Source: Caldithrix sp.
GTDB lineage: Bacteria; Zhuqueibacterota; Zhuqueibacteria; Oceanimicrobiales; Oceanimicrobiaceae
NCBI GenBank assembly: GCA_004357015.1
Contig: SMXE01000144.1
Span: forward strand, 1-5,963
Direction of reading: 5' to 3'
Length of the DNA stretch: 5,963 nucleotides
The position numbers and the translations under genes are program-made. The notes below the pieces were generated by a model. It did no database searches, was not told the DNA's origin, and was given only the letters and a program-made list of their open reading frames with translations. Numbering within the stretch: the first letter of the stretch is position 1; every line of letters starts with the position of its first letter. Positions 5,406 through 5,963 of this stretch are shown piece after piece.

Positions 5406-5963
5406 ATGAAACTCTACGACCTATCTCAACCCTTGAATCAAGATGTACCTTCTTGGCCCTACTACCCGCCGTTCGAAGTTAAGTATATCAAGCGGAAAGC
5501 GGAACACGGCGTCAACGCGCAGTACATTCAGACCTCAAATCACATAGGCACGCACCTGGATGCCCCGCGCCATTTCGTCACCGGCGGCATGACCATCGAT
5601 GAGATTCCAATGGAGTGGCTGTACGGCCCCGGCGTTATCGTGGACCTGACGGACGAAATGGACGAACTCGCAGCCTACACGCCTGAGATGATCGAGTCGC
5701 GCGTCGAAGTGCGCGAGGGCGACATCCTGCTGCTGCACACCGGCTGGCACAGGTACTCGCAGTTCGGCTCCCAGCCGGATGAAGAAAAGTATATTCACAT
5801 GCACCCCGGGGCACATCCGGATATGGTACAGTGGCTGCTGGACAAAAAAATCCACATCTGGGGTGTGGACGAAATCTCCACAGACCACCCGATGAACCTG
5901 CCCATCGGCCGCTTTCTCGGCAAAGGCATGCACGGCCACTGCGACAAAGTTCAGGCAAAATGC
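5406..5963 (+). CDS. Putative cyclase-family metal hydrolase (isatin hydrolase/kynurenine formamidase-like), 3' partial
   Basis: The first 186 residues are in the window and the frame stays open to the last base; full members are usually about 210-270 aa. The protein opens with YDLSQPL and carries the family metal site HxGTHxDxPxH as H46-I-G-T49-H50-L-D52-A-P54-R-H56. Later come LLLHTGW (108-114), HPGAHPDMVQWLL (133-145) and GVDEISTDHP (153-162), where related enzymes place further metal or substrate residues. Characterised relatives hydrolyse cyclic or linear amides (isatin, N-formylkynurenine) using Mn or Zn; others are polyketide cyclases, so the substrate is open. No signal peptide is visible, suggesting a cytoplasmic enzyme. 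It is divergent from the Rieske-ThDP enzyme, consistent with hydrolysis producing a 2-oxoacid for that enzyme. Base composition matches the ThDP gene, not the IS and HDOD side. More genes of an operon may follow beyond the window. Confidence 0.88.
   Translation, partial: MKLYDLSQPLNQDVPSWPYYPPFEVKYIKRKAEHGVNAQYIQTSNHIGTHLDAPRHFVTGGMTIDEIPMEWLYGPGVIVDLTDEMDELAAYTPEMIESRVEVREGDILLLHTGWHRYSQFGSQPDEEKYIHMHPGAHPDMVQWLLDKKIHIWGVDEISTDHPMNLPIGRFLGKGMHGHCDKVQAKC

Noticed and set aside
5535..5958. Minus-strand open frames opposite the hydrolase gene
   Set aside because: The plus strand carries the HxGTHxDxPxH motif and a strong ribosome binding site; the antisense frames show no recognisable features.
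1..5963. CRISPR array, tRNA, rRNA or riboswitch (including a TPP riboswitch for the ThDP gene)
   Set aside because: No regularly spaced direct repeats or tRNA-like cloverleaf were seen by eye, and the leader of the ThDP gene lacks a recognisable thi-box (CTGAGA core).

Overview
The window reads as a recombined patch of a Gram-negative, probably proteobacterial (perhaps gammaproteobacterial) chromosome. That guess rests on the ISKra4-type transposase, the receiver-HDOD style signalling remnant, Shine-Dalgarno/sigma70-like signals and the aromatic/2-oxoacid catabolic genes. The taxonomic call is an inference, not proof.

Left part (1-2531): a nearly complete ISKra4-family insertion sequence, about 1.63 kb, with an intact 496-aa transposase. 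An 8-bp inverted repeat lies at window position 1 and at 1620-1627. Immediately to its right is a decayed HDOD-domain gene. It lacks its N-terminus (probably a receiver domain) because the IS sits at the presumed domain junction, and one missing base near 2030-2034 splits what remains into two frames. It is therefore a doubly damaged pseudogene.

Middle (2532-3092): 561 bp without a convincing gene. It holds reading-frame fragments I cannot assign and a pair of REP-like hairpins in inverted orientation (2877-2896 and 2995-3013) that share a 12-bp identical core. This looks like scar or mobile-element debris between the two halves of the window.

Right part (3093-5963): visibly more GC-rich and intact. 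A 649-aa minus-strand gene encodes a Rieske [2Fe-2S] ferredoxin domain fused to a complete thiamine-diphosphate (ThDP) enzyme most like the pyruvate-oxidase/2-oxoacid decarboxylase group. Divergent from it, across a 363-bp control region, is a plus-strand putative cyclase/isatin hydrolase/kynurenine formamidase-type metal hydrolase, cut off by the window end after 186 residues. The control region has a good minus-strand promoter, a weaker plus-strand candidate, a direct repeat and a dyad suitable for a regulator. A sensible joint reading is that the hydrolase opens a cyclic substrate to a 2-oxoacid, which the ThDP enzyme decarboxylates (isatin to isatinate to anthranilate is the chemical model). 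The fused Rieske domain would either accept or supply electrons. The substrate is not determined by the sequence. This Rieske-ThDP fusion and its divergent hydrolase are the most interesting part of the window.
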